A stretch of 64,000 nucleotides of DNA from Streptomyces viridochromogenes. GTDB lineage: Bacteria; Actinomycetota; Actinomycetes; Streptomycetales; Streptomycetaceae. Shown one piece after another: positions 1-8,277 of this stretch. A model generated the notes under the pieces. It searched no databases. It was not told where the DNA came from and worked only from the letters and a program-made list of their open reading frames with translations. The stretch is from positions 27,585 to 91,584 of the forward strand of contig NZ_LGUR01000198.1 of NCBI RefSeq assembly GCF_001270495.1, read 5' to 3'. Within the stretch, counting starts at the first letter, position 1. Every line of letters starts with the position of its first letter. The position numbers and the translations under genes were made by a program.

Positions 1-41
1 GGGCTACTTGAACGAAGTTCAGTGAAAAGGGCGGTGCTAGA

Positions 42-1070
42 GTGCGGACCATGCGGATCTTGGTCACTGGCGGTAGTGGATACATCGGTTCTCACACCAC
101 GGTGCAGCTCGTGGCTGCTGGTCACGAGGTCGTGATCGCGGACGATTTCAGCCGCAGCAAGCGCGCTGTTCTGGGCAGGCTGGAGGAACTCTGCGGCGCG
201 CCGGTCGCATGCCGTGTCGTCGATCTGACGGACAGGGAGGCGACCAGGGAGCTCTTCGAGCAGGAGTCCTTCGAGGCGGTCATGCACTTCGCAGGGCTGA
301 AGGCCGTCGGAGAATCCGTCGCGCTGCCCCTGGAGTACTACACGAACAACCTCGGGCTCACGCTGTCGGTGCTGGACGCGATGCGCGCCACGGGTGTGAA
401 GAAGTTCGTGTTCTCCTCCTCGGCCACCGTCTACGGAGAGCACGCCTCCGTGCCCATGCGGGAGGACATGCCCACCTCCGCGACCAACCCGTACGGCTGG
501 ACCAAGGTGATGCAGGAGCAGATGCTGCGTGACCTCGCCACCGCGGCTCCCGACATGCGCGTTGCCCTGCTGCGCTACTTCAATCCGGTCGGCGCACATC
601 CCTCCGGCCTCATCGGTGAGGACCCGCACGGCGTTCCCAACAACCTGATGCCGCTGCTCGCTCAGATCGCGGTGGGCCAGCGCAACCGCCTCAACCTGTT
701 CGGCAGGGACTACCCCACTCCCGACGGCACAGCACGCCGCGACTACCTTCACGTCGAAGACCTCGCTGCCGGCCACGTCGCGGCCCTCGACGCTCTGAGC
801 AGCAGAGAAGAAGCCGTCTCCACCTGGAATCTCGGCACCGGCACACCTACCTCGGTGCTGGAGCTGGTGGCGGCGTTCGCCGAGGCCAGTGGCCGCGTGA
901 TTCCGACTGTGGACTCCGCGCGCCGTGCGGGCGACATCGCCGAATCCTACGCCGACCCGACCAAGGCTCAGACGGAGCTCGGCTGGAAGGCCACTCGAAC
1001 CATCCAGGACATGTGCGCCGACACCTGGCGCTGGCAGTCGAGCAATCCCACGGGGTATCCCGATGCCTGA
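42..1070 (+). CDS. galE: UDP-glucose 4-epimerase
   Basis: Interconverts UDP-glucose and UDP-galactose with bound NAD in the cytoplasm, supplying galactose for glycans or the Leloir pathway. The 342-residue protein has the usual family length. It opens with the Rossmann nucleotide motif TGGSGYIGSH and carries the short-chain dehydrogenase catalytic set: SSSATVYGE, then Y-x-x-x-K in NPYGWTK. The GTG at 42 sits about 10 nt after an AAAGGG ribosome site; the ATG at 51 (MRILVTGG) is the alternative and is equally compatible with the family N-terminus. It stands alone at the window edge, so its upstream partners are not visible. A degenerate tRNA-like sequence follows it. Confidence 0.93.
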   Translation: MRTMRILVTGGSGYIGSHTTVQLVAAGHEVVIADDFSRSKRAVLGRLEELCGAPVACRVVDLTDREATRELFEQESFEAVMHFAGLKAVGESVALPLEYYTNNLGLTLSVLDAMRATGVKKFVFSSSATVYGEHASVPMREDMPTSATNPYGWTKVMQEQMLRDLATAAPDMRVALLRYFNPVGAHPSGLIGEDPHGVPNNLMPLLAQIAVGQRNRLNLFGRDYPTPDGTARRDYLHVEDLAAGHVAALDALSSREEAVSTWNLGTGTPTSVLELVAAFAEASGRVIPTVDSARRAGDIAESYADPTKAQTELGWKATRTIQDMCADTWRWQSSNPTGYPDA

Positions 1071-1092
1071 GGCCGGCCGGGGCAGGCGGCAG

Positions 1093-1165
1093 TCTGACCA
1101 GTGCTGCAGAGCGCGATGCGTGCGCGATACGTAGGTCTCGGGTTCGCATCCCTGAGGCGGCTCCC
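1093..1165 (+). other. degenerate tRNA-like sequence (possible attachment-site relic)
   Basis: A D-like stem TCTG/CAGA (1093-1096 with 1107-1110) encloses a 10-nt loop. An anticodon-like stem TGCGT/ACGTA (1117-1121 with 1129-1133) encloses a 7-nt loop. A T-arm-like GGG-TTCGCAT-CCC (1140-1152) extends by CTC/GAG across a bulged T. No pairing 5' acceptor strand is visible. Loop position 33 is C instead of T, T-loop position 58 is C instead of A, and the D-to-anticodon junction is too long. It is therefore not a working tRNA gene. It could be a decayed tRNA end left by an integrated element, or chance. Confidence 0.25.
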
Positions 1166-1298
1166 GATCTCCTCATAGGTCGGCTCCCCATCTGCTCCCG
1201 CCCCTCCAGGTCCGCCCCCTGGCCCGCCCCACCAACTGCTCTTCACCTCACGGCCGTTGACCCTCCCCACCCGCGCCAGCAGAATGACCCCGCACTTG

Positions 1299-1312
1299 TG
1301 AGAGCGCTCTCA
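1299..1312. promoter_or_regulatory. LacI-family operator (perfect 14-bp palindrome)
   Basis: TGAGAGCGCTCTCA is a perfect palindrome 20 bp before the ATG of the secreted enzyme at 1333. It differs only at symmetric positions from the TGGGAGCGCTCCCA box known for the cellobiose/cellulose repressor CebR, and it has the central CG typical of LacI-family sites. The inference is sugar-controlled repression of the downstream gene. No lacI gene is in the window. Confidence 0.7.
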
Positions 1313-1332
1313 AGGCCCGGCAAGGGAGACCC

Positions 1333-2793
1333 ATGAACGGCATGACCGGCGTGAACCGCATGACCGACAGGCAAGGACCGGCGCTCAGCCGCCGCGCGCT
1401 CATAGGAGCCGGGCTCGGCGCCGCGGTGCTCACCGCGGCCGGGGTCGGGTCGGCCCACGCCGACGCCGCTGGGGTTGGACCGGCCCAGGCCGACGCGGCC
1501 GGGGCGGGCTCCGTCGGCGCCCGTGCCCGTGCGACCTCGGCCCAGCGCCGCGGCCACGCCTTCCTCGCCGCCACCATGGACGCCTACCCGGACCACGGAG
1601 GCATCCGCCTCGCCCAGAGCTACGCCGACCAGGCCGGGTTGTTCAGCACGGCCTTCACCTACGACAACGCCCTCGCCGTCCTCGCCCACCTCGCCGCCCG
1701 CACCGCCGACGGGCGGGCCCGGGCCGTGGTGCTCGGGGACGCGCTGCTGTACGCCCAGGAGCACGACCCGGCCCACGACGACGGTCGGCTGCGGCAGGCA
1801 TACAACGTCGGGCCGTACACCTTCTACGACGGCTCGCTCCAGCCGGACGGGTTCGTGCGGGCGGACGGCAGTGTGAATGTCGGGACGCAGTTCGGGTTCA
1901 CGGGGACGGCCGTGGGGGACATGGCCTGGGCCGGGATCGCGCTCAGCGTCCTCGCCGGGCGGACCGGGGAGCGGCGGTTCCTTGCCGGTGCGGTGCGGAT
2001 CGGGGAGTGGATCGAGCGGAACGGCCGTACCGACGAACCTCTCGGCGGGTACAAGTTCGGGGTCGACGGGGCCAACCAGAAGCTGCCCTTCACGTCGACC
2101 GAGCACAACACCGACCTCGTCTGCCTCTTCGGGCGGCTCGCCCGGCTCACGGGGGACGGGGTCTGGCTGGAGCGGCGTGCTCGGGCCCGCGCGTTCCTCC
2201 ACCACATGTGGGAGGCGGACGGCGGCTTCTTCTACACCGGGACCAATGACGGGGTGACCGTCAACAAGTCGCCGATTCCCGAGGACACCCAGACCTGGAC
2301 CTACCTCGCCCTGGACTCCCGTTCCCACGCCCGGTCGCTGGACTGGGCCGCGCGCGAGCTGGCCGTCCTCGACCATGCCGAGCGGCGCAACAGCACGGTG
2401 CCGGCAGGGCAGTCGTACGAAGGTGTCACCTTCAGCTCGGCCGGTCTCCTCGCGAACGAGGACGCCCCGATCGCCGATTCGCAGCCCAAGCCCGACCGCA
2501 ACGGCGTGTGGTTCGAGGGGACTGCTCATCTCGCGCTCGCCCTGCGGGAGCGGCACGGACGCGGGGACGAGGCGCGGGCACGGCGGCTGATCGACTCCAT
2601 TGAGCGGGCCCAGGATCTGCTCGGGGCCGGTCAGACCGTCGGTGGGCGGGCCCTTCCCGAGCGGTCCGGGGTCGTGTCGGCCAGCAGCCCGCTCGACACC
2701 GGGTTCGGGTTCGGGTACTACCCGTACCGGCACCTGGGGGCGACCGCCTGGTATCTGATGGCGGCCGTGCGCTCCAACCCGCTGCGGGCCTGA
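1333..2793 (+). CDS. Tat-secreted (alpha/alpha)-toroid-like protein, probable carbohydrate-active enzyme
   Basis: A 486-residue exported protein. It has a Tat signal (SRRALIGAG near residues 19-27, hydrophobic stretch, AHA cleavage-like site near 41-43), followed by a short repeated linker (AGVGxAxADA). The mature part is rich in Trp/Tyr/Gly and shows recurrent helical-hairpin motifs such as FTYDNALAVLAHLA, STEHNTDLVCLFGRLA and GVWFEGTAHLALALRE, as in six-hairpin glycosidases. I cannot assign a CAZy family, so the exact substrate is unknown. The start has an AGGGAGA ribosome site 4-5 nt upstream. The LacI-type operator at 1299-1312 supports a role in sugar use. Confidence 0.75.
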   Translation: MNGMTGVNRMTDRQGPALSRRALIGAGLGAAVLTAAGVGSAHADAAGVGPAQADAAGAGSVGARARATSAQRRGHAFLAATMDAYPDHGGIRLAQSYADQAGLFSTAFTYDNALAVLAHLAARTADGRARAVVLGDALLYAQEHDPAHDDGRLRQAYNVGPYTFYDGSLQPDGFVRADGSVNVGTQFGFTGTAVGDMAWAGIALSVLAGRTGERRFLAGAVRIGEWIERNGRTDEPLGGYKFGVDGANQKLPFTSTEHNTDLVCLFGRLARLTGDGVWLERRARARAFLHHMWEADGGFFYTGTNDGVTVNKSPIPEDTQTWTYLALDSRSHARSLDWAARELAVLDHAERRNSTVPAGQSYEGVTFSSAGLLANEDAPIADSQPKPDRNGVWFEGTAHLALALRERHGRGDEARARRLIDSIERAQDLLGAGQTVGGRALPERSGVVSASSPLDTGFGFGYYPYRHLGATAWYLMAAVRSNPLRA

Positions 2794-3066
2794 ATCGGCC
2801 CGTACTTCGACGGCACCGATCGTCGCCCGCTTGCGGTGGCGGTGCCGCCGTCTGCGCAGGACAGCGTGGTGGCGCCAACTCTGCGCCCGCGCCCGCGCCT
2901 TCTGGGCGAAGGCCCCCTCCACCATCCGCCGGTCTCGGTCGGAGGCGGCCGTTCCGGTGGTGGGGGTGACGACGAAAACCTGGGTCGCGCCGTCGCCGTC
3001 CAAGGGGGAGAAGCGGAGGATGGGGGAAGACGGTGAGGGTGGCTGGAGTGTGAGGAGGGGTCCGCG
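2794..3066. other. intergenic region without recognisable gene
   Basis: About 270 bp of high-GC DNA follow the secreted enzyme. The open frames here are not supported by codon-position bias or start signals, and no hairpin followed by T residues was found. The ribosome site of the next gene (GAGGAGG) lies at its right edge. Confidence 0.5.
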
Positions 3067-3567
3067 GTGGCTGACTCCGGTACGGGCGCCTCGGGCGCGG
3101 GCGCTTCCGGTACGGGTGCCTCCGGTACCGGCGCTTCCGGCAAGGGCCCTTCAGGTACTCCGCTCGCCCGGAAGATCGGCATCGGGCCGGGCCACCGGAT
3201 CCGGCTCCGTCACGCGCCCGCCGGCTGGGACATCCCCGGGCTGCCGGACGGCTGCGACGTGGCCGAGGGGGGCCCGCGGGGCGCGGACGTCGCCGTCGCG
3301 TTCTACCGGTCGTACGTCGATCTCGTCGCCGAAGGTCCCGGGCTGGTCGGCGACCTCGCCGATGACGCCATGCTCTGGGTCGCCTGGCCCCGGCGGGCGG
3401 CCGGCCACGTCAGCGACATCACGGAGAACGGGCTGCGGGACCTCTTCCTCCCGCTCGGCGTGGTCGATGTGAAGGTCGCGACGCTCGGGGTGGACTGGTC
3501 GGGACTGAAGTTCGTACGGCGCAGGGAGAACCGCCGGACACAGCCTCGTACACAGCCCCGTAGGTAG
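3067..3567 (+). CDS. DUF3052 family protein with Gly/Ser/Ala repeat N-terminus
   Basis: The 166-residue protein begins with about 30 residues of simple repeats (GASGTGASGTG) and then a compact domain. That domain has GIGPGHRIRLRHAP, ADVAVAFYRS, DDAMLWVAWPRR and VDVKVATLGVDWSGLKFVRR, which match the small actinobacterial DUF3052 family. The family has no established biochemical function. The GTG start has a GAGGAGG site 8-10 nt upstream. The repeat head is encoded by near-identical GGTACGGGCGCCTC-type units, so its length may vary between strains. It precedes a GT2 glycosyltransferase by about 115 bp, with no sign of an operon. Confidence 0.7.
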   Translation: MADSGTGASGAGASGTGASGTGASGKGPSGTPLARKIGIGPGHRIRLRHAPAGWDIPGLPDGCDVAEGGPRGADVAVAFYRSYVDLVAEGPGLVGDLADDAMLWVAWPRRAAGHVSDITENGLRDLFLPLGVVDVKVATLGVDWSGLKFVRRRENRRTQPRTQPRR

Positions 3568-3683
3568 CCCGAGGTAGCCCCTGCCGTCCCTGTGCACAAC
3601 GGCGAACGCGAGAAGTCCTTGCCGTGAACCACTAGCATCGCGCCGGTAATCGCAGCCGGCACGTGGTGAGGGCAGGGCAGGGT

Positions 3684-4580
3684 ATGACGGAACCGAGGAT
3701 CGCTGTCGCCGTGGTGACCATGGGGAACCGTCCCGCCGAGGTCGACGCGCTGCTCGAGTCCGTGGCCAAGCAGGATCTCGCCCCCGTCCGGATCGTCGTC
3801 GTCGGCAACGGCTGCCCGCTGCCCGAGTTCGCCGAGCGGCTGGGGCTGCCCGGCGAGGTCACGCCCATCGAGCTCGACGAGAACCTGGGCTGTCCGGGTG
3901 GCCGGAACGTGGCCCTCGCGAGGCTGCGCGCCTTCGGGGACGTCGACGTCGTGGTCGAGCTGGACGACGACGGGCTCCTCGTCGACGCCGACGTACTGCG
4001 CCGCGTACGCGACCTGTACGCCGCCGACGACCGGCTCGGCATCGTCGGCTTCCGCATCGCCGACGAGCAGGGCGAGACCCAGCAGCGGCACGTGCCTCGT
4101 ATCGGCAGGTCGGACCCCCTCCGGGGCGGATACGTCACCGGCTTCCTCGGCGGCGGACACGCGCTGCGCATGGCGATGCTCGCCGAGACCGGGGACTGGC
4201 CCGCCGAGTTCTTCTTCGCCCACGAGGAGACCGACCTGGCCTGGCGGGCCGCCGACGCGGGCTGGCGCATCCTCTACGCGCCCGAACTGCTCCTGCAGCA
4301 CCCGAAGACCTCGCCCGCCCGGCACGCCATCTACTTCCGGGTGAACGCCCGCAACCGGGTCTGGCTGGCCCGCCGCCGACTGCCCCTCGCGCTGATCCCC
4401 GTGCACCTCGGGGTGTGGGTGCTCCTCACCCTCGTACGCAACCGGTCGTCGCCGGCGGGTCTGCGCGCCTGGTTCGGCGGCTTCCTGGAGGGCCTGCGGG
4501 AGCCGGCCGGTGAGCGGCGGCCCATGCGGTGGCGCACGGTGTGGGGCCTGTGCCGGCTGGGCCGGCCGCCCGTGATCTGA
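3684..4580 (+). CDS. family 2 glycosyltransferase
   Basis: A GT-A fold glycosyltransferase of 298 residues. It opens with PRIAVAVVTMGNRP and has an ENLGCPGGRN nucleotide-site motif and a DDDG (D-x-D type) metal motif near residues 93-96. It also has GGGHALRM and the acceptor-side motif HEETDLAWRAADAGW. A hydrophobic C-terminal stretch (LALIPVHLGVWVLLTL) suggests membrane association. These features fit rhamnosyl-type GT2 enzymes of cell-wall or exopolysaccharide assembly; the donor sugar cannot be read from sequence. I chose ATG 3684 over GTG 3663 because GGGCAGGG precedes it and the product then starts directly at the beta-strand. A strong hairpin terminator follows the stop. Confidence 0.85.
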   Translation: MTEPRIAVAVVTMGNRPAEVDALLESVAKQDLAPVRIVVVGNGCPLPEFAERLGLPGEVTPIELDENLGCPGGRNVALARLRAFGDVDVVVELDDDGLLVDADVLRRVRDLYAADDRLGIVGFRIADEQGETQQRHVPRIGRSDPLRGGYVTGFLGGGHALRMAMLAETGDWPAEFFFAHEETDLAWRAADAGWRILYAPELLLQHPKTSPARHAIYFRVNARNRVWLARRRLPLALIPVHLGVWVLLTLVRNRSSPAGLRAWFGGFLEGLREPAGERRPMRWRTVWGLCRLGRPPVI

Positions 4581-4592
4581 GAAACAGAAAGA

Positions 4593-4645
4593 GGGACGCG
4601 GGCCCCGGTCGTTCACCTCCGCCGACCGGGACCCGCATGCGTCCC
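4593..4645 (+). terminator. hairpin terminator after the glycosyltransferase
   Basis: A long inverted repeat: GGGACGCGGG-c-CCCGGTCG on the left pairs with CGACCGGG-a-CCCGC-atg-CGTCCC on the right, around an 11-nt loop. It starts 13 bp after the stop codon. There is no T-tract, as is common for Streptomyces terminators. Confidence 0.75.
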
Positions 4646-4991
4646 CGGATCCGGCCGCGGCGGCGACACTCCCCCGAGTTGCGCGGTGTACGCGCGCGCC
4701 GTCGGGCCAGATCCGATGAAGTGATCACATCAGGTCGCGCCAACGGATCGCTAACATGTGACCAACGGGGTTCCGTTTCGACGTCGCTCAACTGGCGCGA
4801 AGTCGACGGACACTGTCGGAAGACGGCCTGGACCGGAACGCTTTCCGGCCGAGGACCGTCGATGAGAGGGTGGCGGGAAACCGTCGTACAAGGGGCGGCT
4901 TCGCCAGGCACGGCCGTTTCCGTCGTGCGGTGGTTCCGTCGTGGAGCGCGGGCACGGGTGCGGGTCCGCCGCGCGGGAAGGCAGTGGCGGA
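4646..4991. other. intergenic region upstream of the AfsR-like regulator
   Basis: About 345 bp without a supported gene. A GTGATCACAT/ATGTGACC pair of half-sites lies at 4721-4763 with a TAACAT hexamer at 4752-4757, which may be a promoter/operator for the regulator. I see no clear -35 element. Confidence 0.35.
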
Positions 4992-7900
4992 GTGAAGCGG
5001 TACGGGCTGCGGTTCGGACTGCTGGGACCACCGGTTGTGTTCGAGGGTTCCTCCTACGACGACTCAGGCCCCGAGCATGACGCGGCGGGCGTGGCCGACC
5101 GTGCCGTTCGGATCATCAGCAGCCCCAAGGTGCGAGCCCTGCTCGCCGCGCTGCTGCTCGAAGGCGGCCGGGTCGTCTCCGTGGAGTCGCTGACGGACGC
5201 GCTGTGGGGCGGCGCGCCGCCCGCGTCGGCGCGGGCCTCGCTGCACAACCACGTGGCCCGGTTGCGCCGGCTGCTCGACGACCCCGAACGGCTGCGCGCG
5301 GTGCCGCCCGGCTATGTGCTGCGCGTGGACGAGGGCGAACTGGACGTCGACGTCTTCGTGAGCCGTGTCGCCGTGGCCCGCGCCGCGCACGCCGAACGGG
5401 ACTGGGAGCGCACGGTGCGCGAGTGCACGGCCGCGCTCGCGCTGTGGCGGGGCACCCCCCTGGACGGCCTGCCCGCCGAGGTGGGCGGCTACGCACTCGT
5501 CCAGCGCCTGGCGGAGGCGCGGCTGCTGCTCCTGGAGTTGCGTTACGACGCCGGGCTGGCCGTCGCCGGTCCACGCCTCGACGCTCTCGTCCCGGAACTG
5601 GCGGCACTGGCCGCCGAACATCCGCTGCGCGAGGCCTTCCACCGCCACCTGATGCTCGCCCTGCACCGCACCGGCCGCCGCGCCGAGGCCCTCGCCGTCC
5701 ACCGCGACCTGCGCATGCGCCTGATCGAGGAACTCGGTGTGGAGCCGGGGGCGGGGGTGCGGGAGGCACATGTGGAGGTGCTGCGGGGATCGGACGGCGG
5801 CGGTGCTGCCGGGAGTGGGCTGCGAAGGACCTCGGACGGTTCCGCCGGCCGGGGCGAGGACGCGGCGCGAGGTGCCCTCGGCGCTGCCGCCTCCCACGCC
5901 GACGATGTGCGCCACGACTCCGCGAACCCTGCCGCCCCGCACGTTGCCGAGATCCCCCTGCGGTCCGGGCACACCCATGCCGTCCCCGAGGCCGACATCC
6001 GGGAGACGGCCGCCCCCGCCGGCGAAACCCTCCCGGACACCGGCCCCCCCACGACCACCTCACCCCGCCCAACTCCCCCCTTCTCCCGCCTACTTCACCG
6101 GCCGCACCACCGCCCTCGGCGACCTGCGCCGCATCCTCGCCCCTGTCCGGCGGTCCGCCGTCCCTGTCGCCGTGATCAGCGGTATGGCCGGCGTCGGCAA
6201 GAGCGCGCTCGCGCTCCACGCCGCCCACGGGCTGGCGGACCACTTCCCCGACGGCCAGCTCTACGTCAACCTGCATGGCGCCACCCCCGGCATGCCCCCG
6301 CTCACCACCGGCCAGGCGCTCACCGCGCTCCTCCGCGACCTGGGCGCCGATCCCCGCTCCATCCCCGAACACCCCGATGCGGCCGCCGCGTTGCTGCGCT
6401 CGCTGCTCGCGCCGACCCGCACGCTCATGGTCCTGGACGACGCCGCGGACGCCGCCCAGGTACGACCGCTCCTCCCGGCCGGCCCCGGCTGTGCGGTGAT
6501 CGTCACCAGCCGTTCCCCGCTGACGGCCCTGGACGGCGTACGCCGCTTCCCGCTCACGCCCCTGACCGCGGAGGACAGCGCGGCGCTGCTGCGTGCGGCT
6601 TCGGGGCGCGACGGAGCTTTCGGCCGAGTGCCCCAGGCCCCGGGCGAACACGCCGCAGGCTCCCCGGCCGGTGACGGCATCGACGCTGCCCACCCCCTCG
6701 TCGCACTCACCGGCGGCCTCCCCCTCGCCCTGCGCGTGGTCGCCGCCCGGCTGGCCGCCCGCCGTGCCCTCACCCCGGACGTCCTCGCCGAGCAACTCGC
6801 GGCCACCGAGGGACGGTTGCGCCACCTCGAGTACGACGACCTGAGCGTCCGTCGCTCTCTCGCCGTCGCCCACGACGCCCTCGCCGCCTCCGACCGCGAG
6901 GCCAACCGGGACGCGGCCCTCGCCCTGCGCCGCATCGGCGCCCTCGACCTGCCCACGTACGGCGCACCCCTGCTGGCCCGTCTGACCGGTACCGACGAGC
7001 GCCGCACCGAGGCCGCCCTCGACCGCCTCGTCGACGTGGCCCTCCTGGAGGAGGTCGCCTACGGCCGCTACGCCCCGCACGACCTGGTGCGCGACTTCGC
7101 CCGTGAGCTCGCGGGGGCGGACGGCGAGACGGACGCCGCGGGAACCGCCCTCCGCTGGTACGCCGCCGTCGCCGAACGCACCCTCACCGCCATCGTCAAA
7201 GCCGGCCTCGACCAGGACGACCGCCGCAGGCCGACGGCCACCCAGCCGCCGGAGCACACGGCCCATGTGCGCACGACCGCTCCCTTCCCCGGCCCCGAGG
7301 AAGCCTTCGCCTGGTGTGACCTGGAGTTGGAGAACATCGTCGTCCTGGTCGAGCGGTATGCGGATGCCGTGGGCCACGGCACCGCCGCCCATGTCTCCAC
7401 CCTCATCCGTCTTCTCTTCCCCTGCCTCCATCGCTCCGGACGCGTCGCCGAGACGGAGGTGCTCGGCAGGGCCGCTCTCCGTGTGGCGCGGCGGCTCGGT
7501 GACGAGGCCGCCGAGGCGTACGCGCTGGGCGACGTCGCCGGCCTGCACTTCCTGACCGGTCGCAAGAACGAGGCCCTCACCCTCAACGACCGGTCCCTGG
7601 CGATCTGGCGGCGACTGGATATGGCCTCCCGGATCTGGACCTGTCTCAACAACCGGGCCCTGCTCCTCGAAAGTCTCGGCCGGTACGACGAGTGCGGGCA
7701 GACACTGCACCAGAGCCTTGAGTACTCACGGCTGATGGACAATCCCTACAACCAGGCTCTGACGTACCAGCACCTCGGCAACCTCTACGAGCACACCGAT
7801 CCCAGGGCCGCCATCGAGCAGCACCACCTCTCGCTCACCATCGGTGTCGAGATCGGCAACGCCATCGTGCAGCACGGCGCCCACTGCAACATCGGTTACG

Positions 7901-8274
7901 CCCACCTGACTCTCGGCGAACCGGCCGCCGCCGTACCCCACTTCGAGGACAGCCTGCGCATCCTCGGCGGCCACGGCAACTGGCAGGGCGAGTCCCAGAC
8001 CCGCCTCGGCCTGGTACGCGCTCTGCGCAGCCTCGGCGACACCGACCGCGCCACCCACGAGTGCGCCGAACTCCTGGCCCGAGCCGATGCCCGGGCCGAC
8101 CGCTACACGAGCGGCCAGGCCCGCCACCAGCGCGGTCTGCTGCTGCACGAAGACGGCCGTATCCAGGAGGCCTACGCCGAGTGGCGCACGGCGCTCGACG
8201 CGCTGGACGGAACGGACGCGGAGGAGGTCGTCCAGGAGCTCAGGGAACTGCTGGCCGCAGCCGACGCGGGGTGA
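4992..8274 (+). CDS. AfsR-like SARP-NB-ARC-TPR regulator, interrupted by an apparent frameshift
   Basis: A large regulator of the AfsR class. An N-terminal OmpR-type winged helix (about residues 5-105, with ALLAALLLEGGRVVSVESL) and a bacterial transcriptional activation domain (to about 265) lie in the first frame. A linker follows, then an NB-ARC NTPase in the +1-shifted frame: PAQLPPSPAYFTGR, Walker A GMAGVGKSALA, Walker B LMVLDDAAD. TPR repeats run to the end. The two frames join if one C is removed, most likely from the C7 run at 6044-6050, giving about 1093 residues. The GTG at 4992 follows GGAAGG. Such proteins switch on antibiotic or developmental genes. The indel may be a sequencing error, a real inactivation or a variable homopolymer. 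The gene ends 3 bp from the convergent polymerase gene. Confidence 0.8.
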
Positions 8275-8277
8275 CGG

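Noticed and set aside
1243..3003. Long antisense open frame (586 codons) opposite the secreted enzyme
   Set aside because: It mirrors the GC-rich third positions of the sense gene, has no ribosome site, and gives a Pro/Arg/Gly-rich product without domains.
2794..3066. Possible transposase remnant (basic Arg/His-rich translation on the minus strand)
   Set aside because: No DDE motif or inverted repeats could be recognised. The composition alone is explained by GC-rich DNA.
5116..7710. 864-codon antisense frame opposite the AfsR-like gene
   Set aside because: Low-complexity product. The sense strand has the SARP, NB-ARC and TPR domains.
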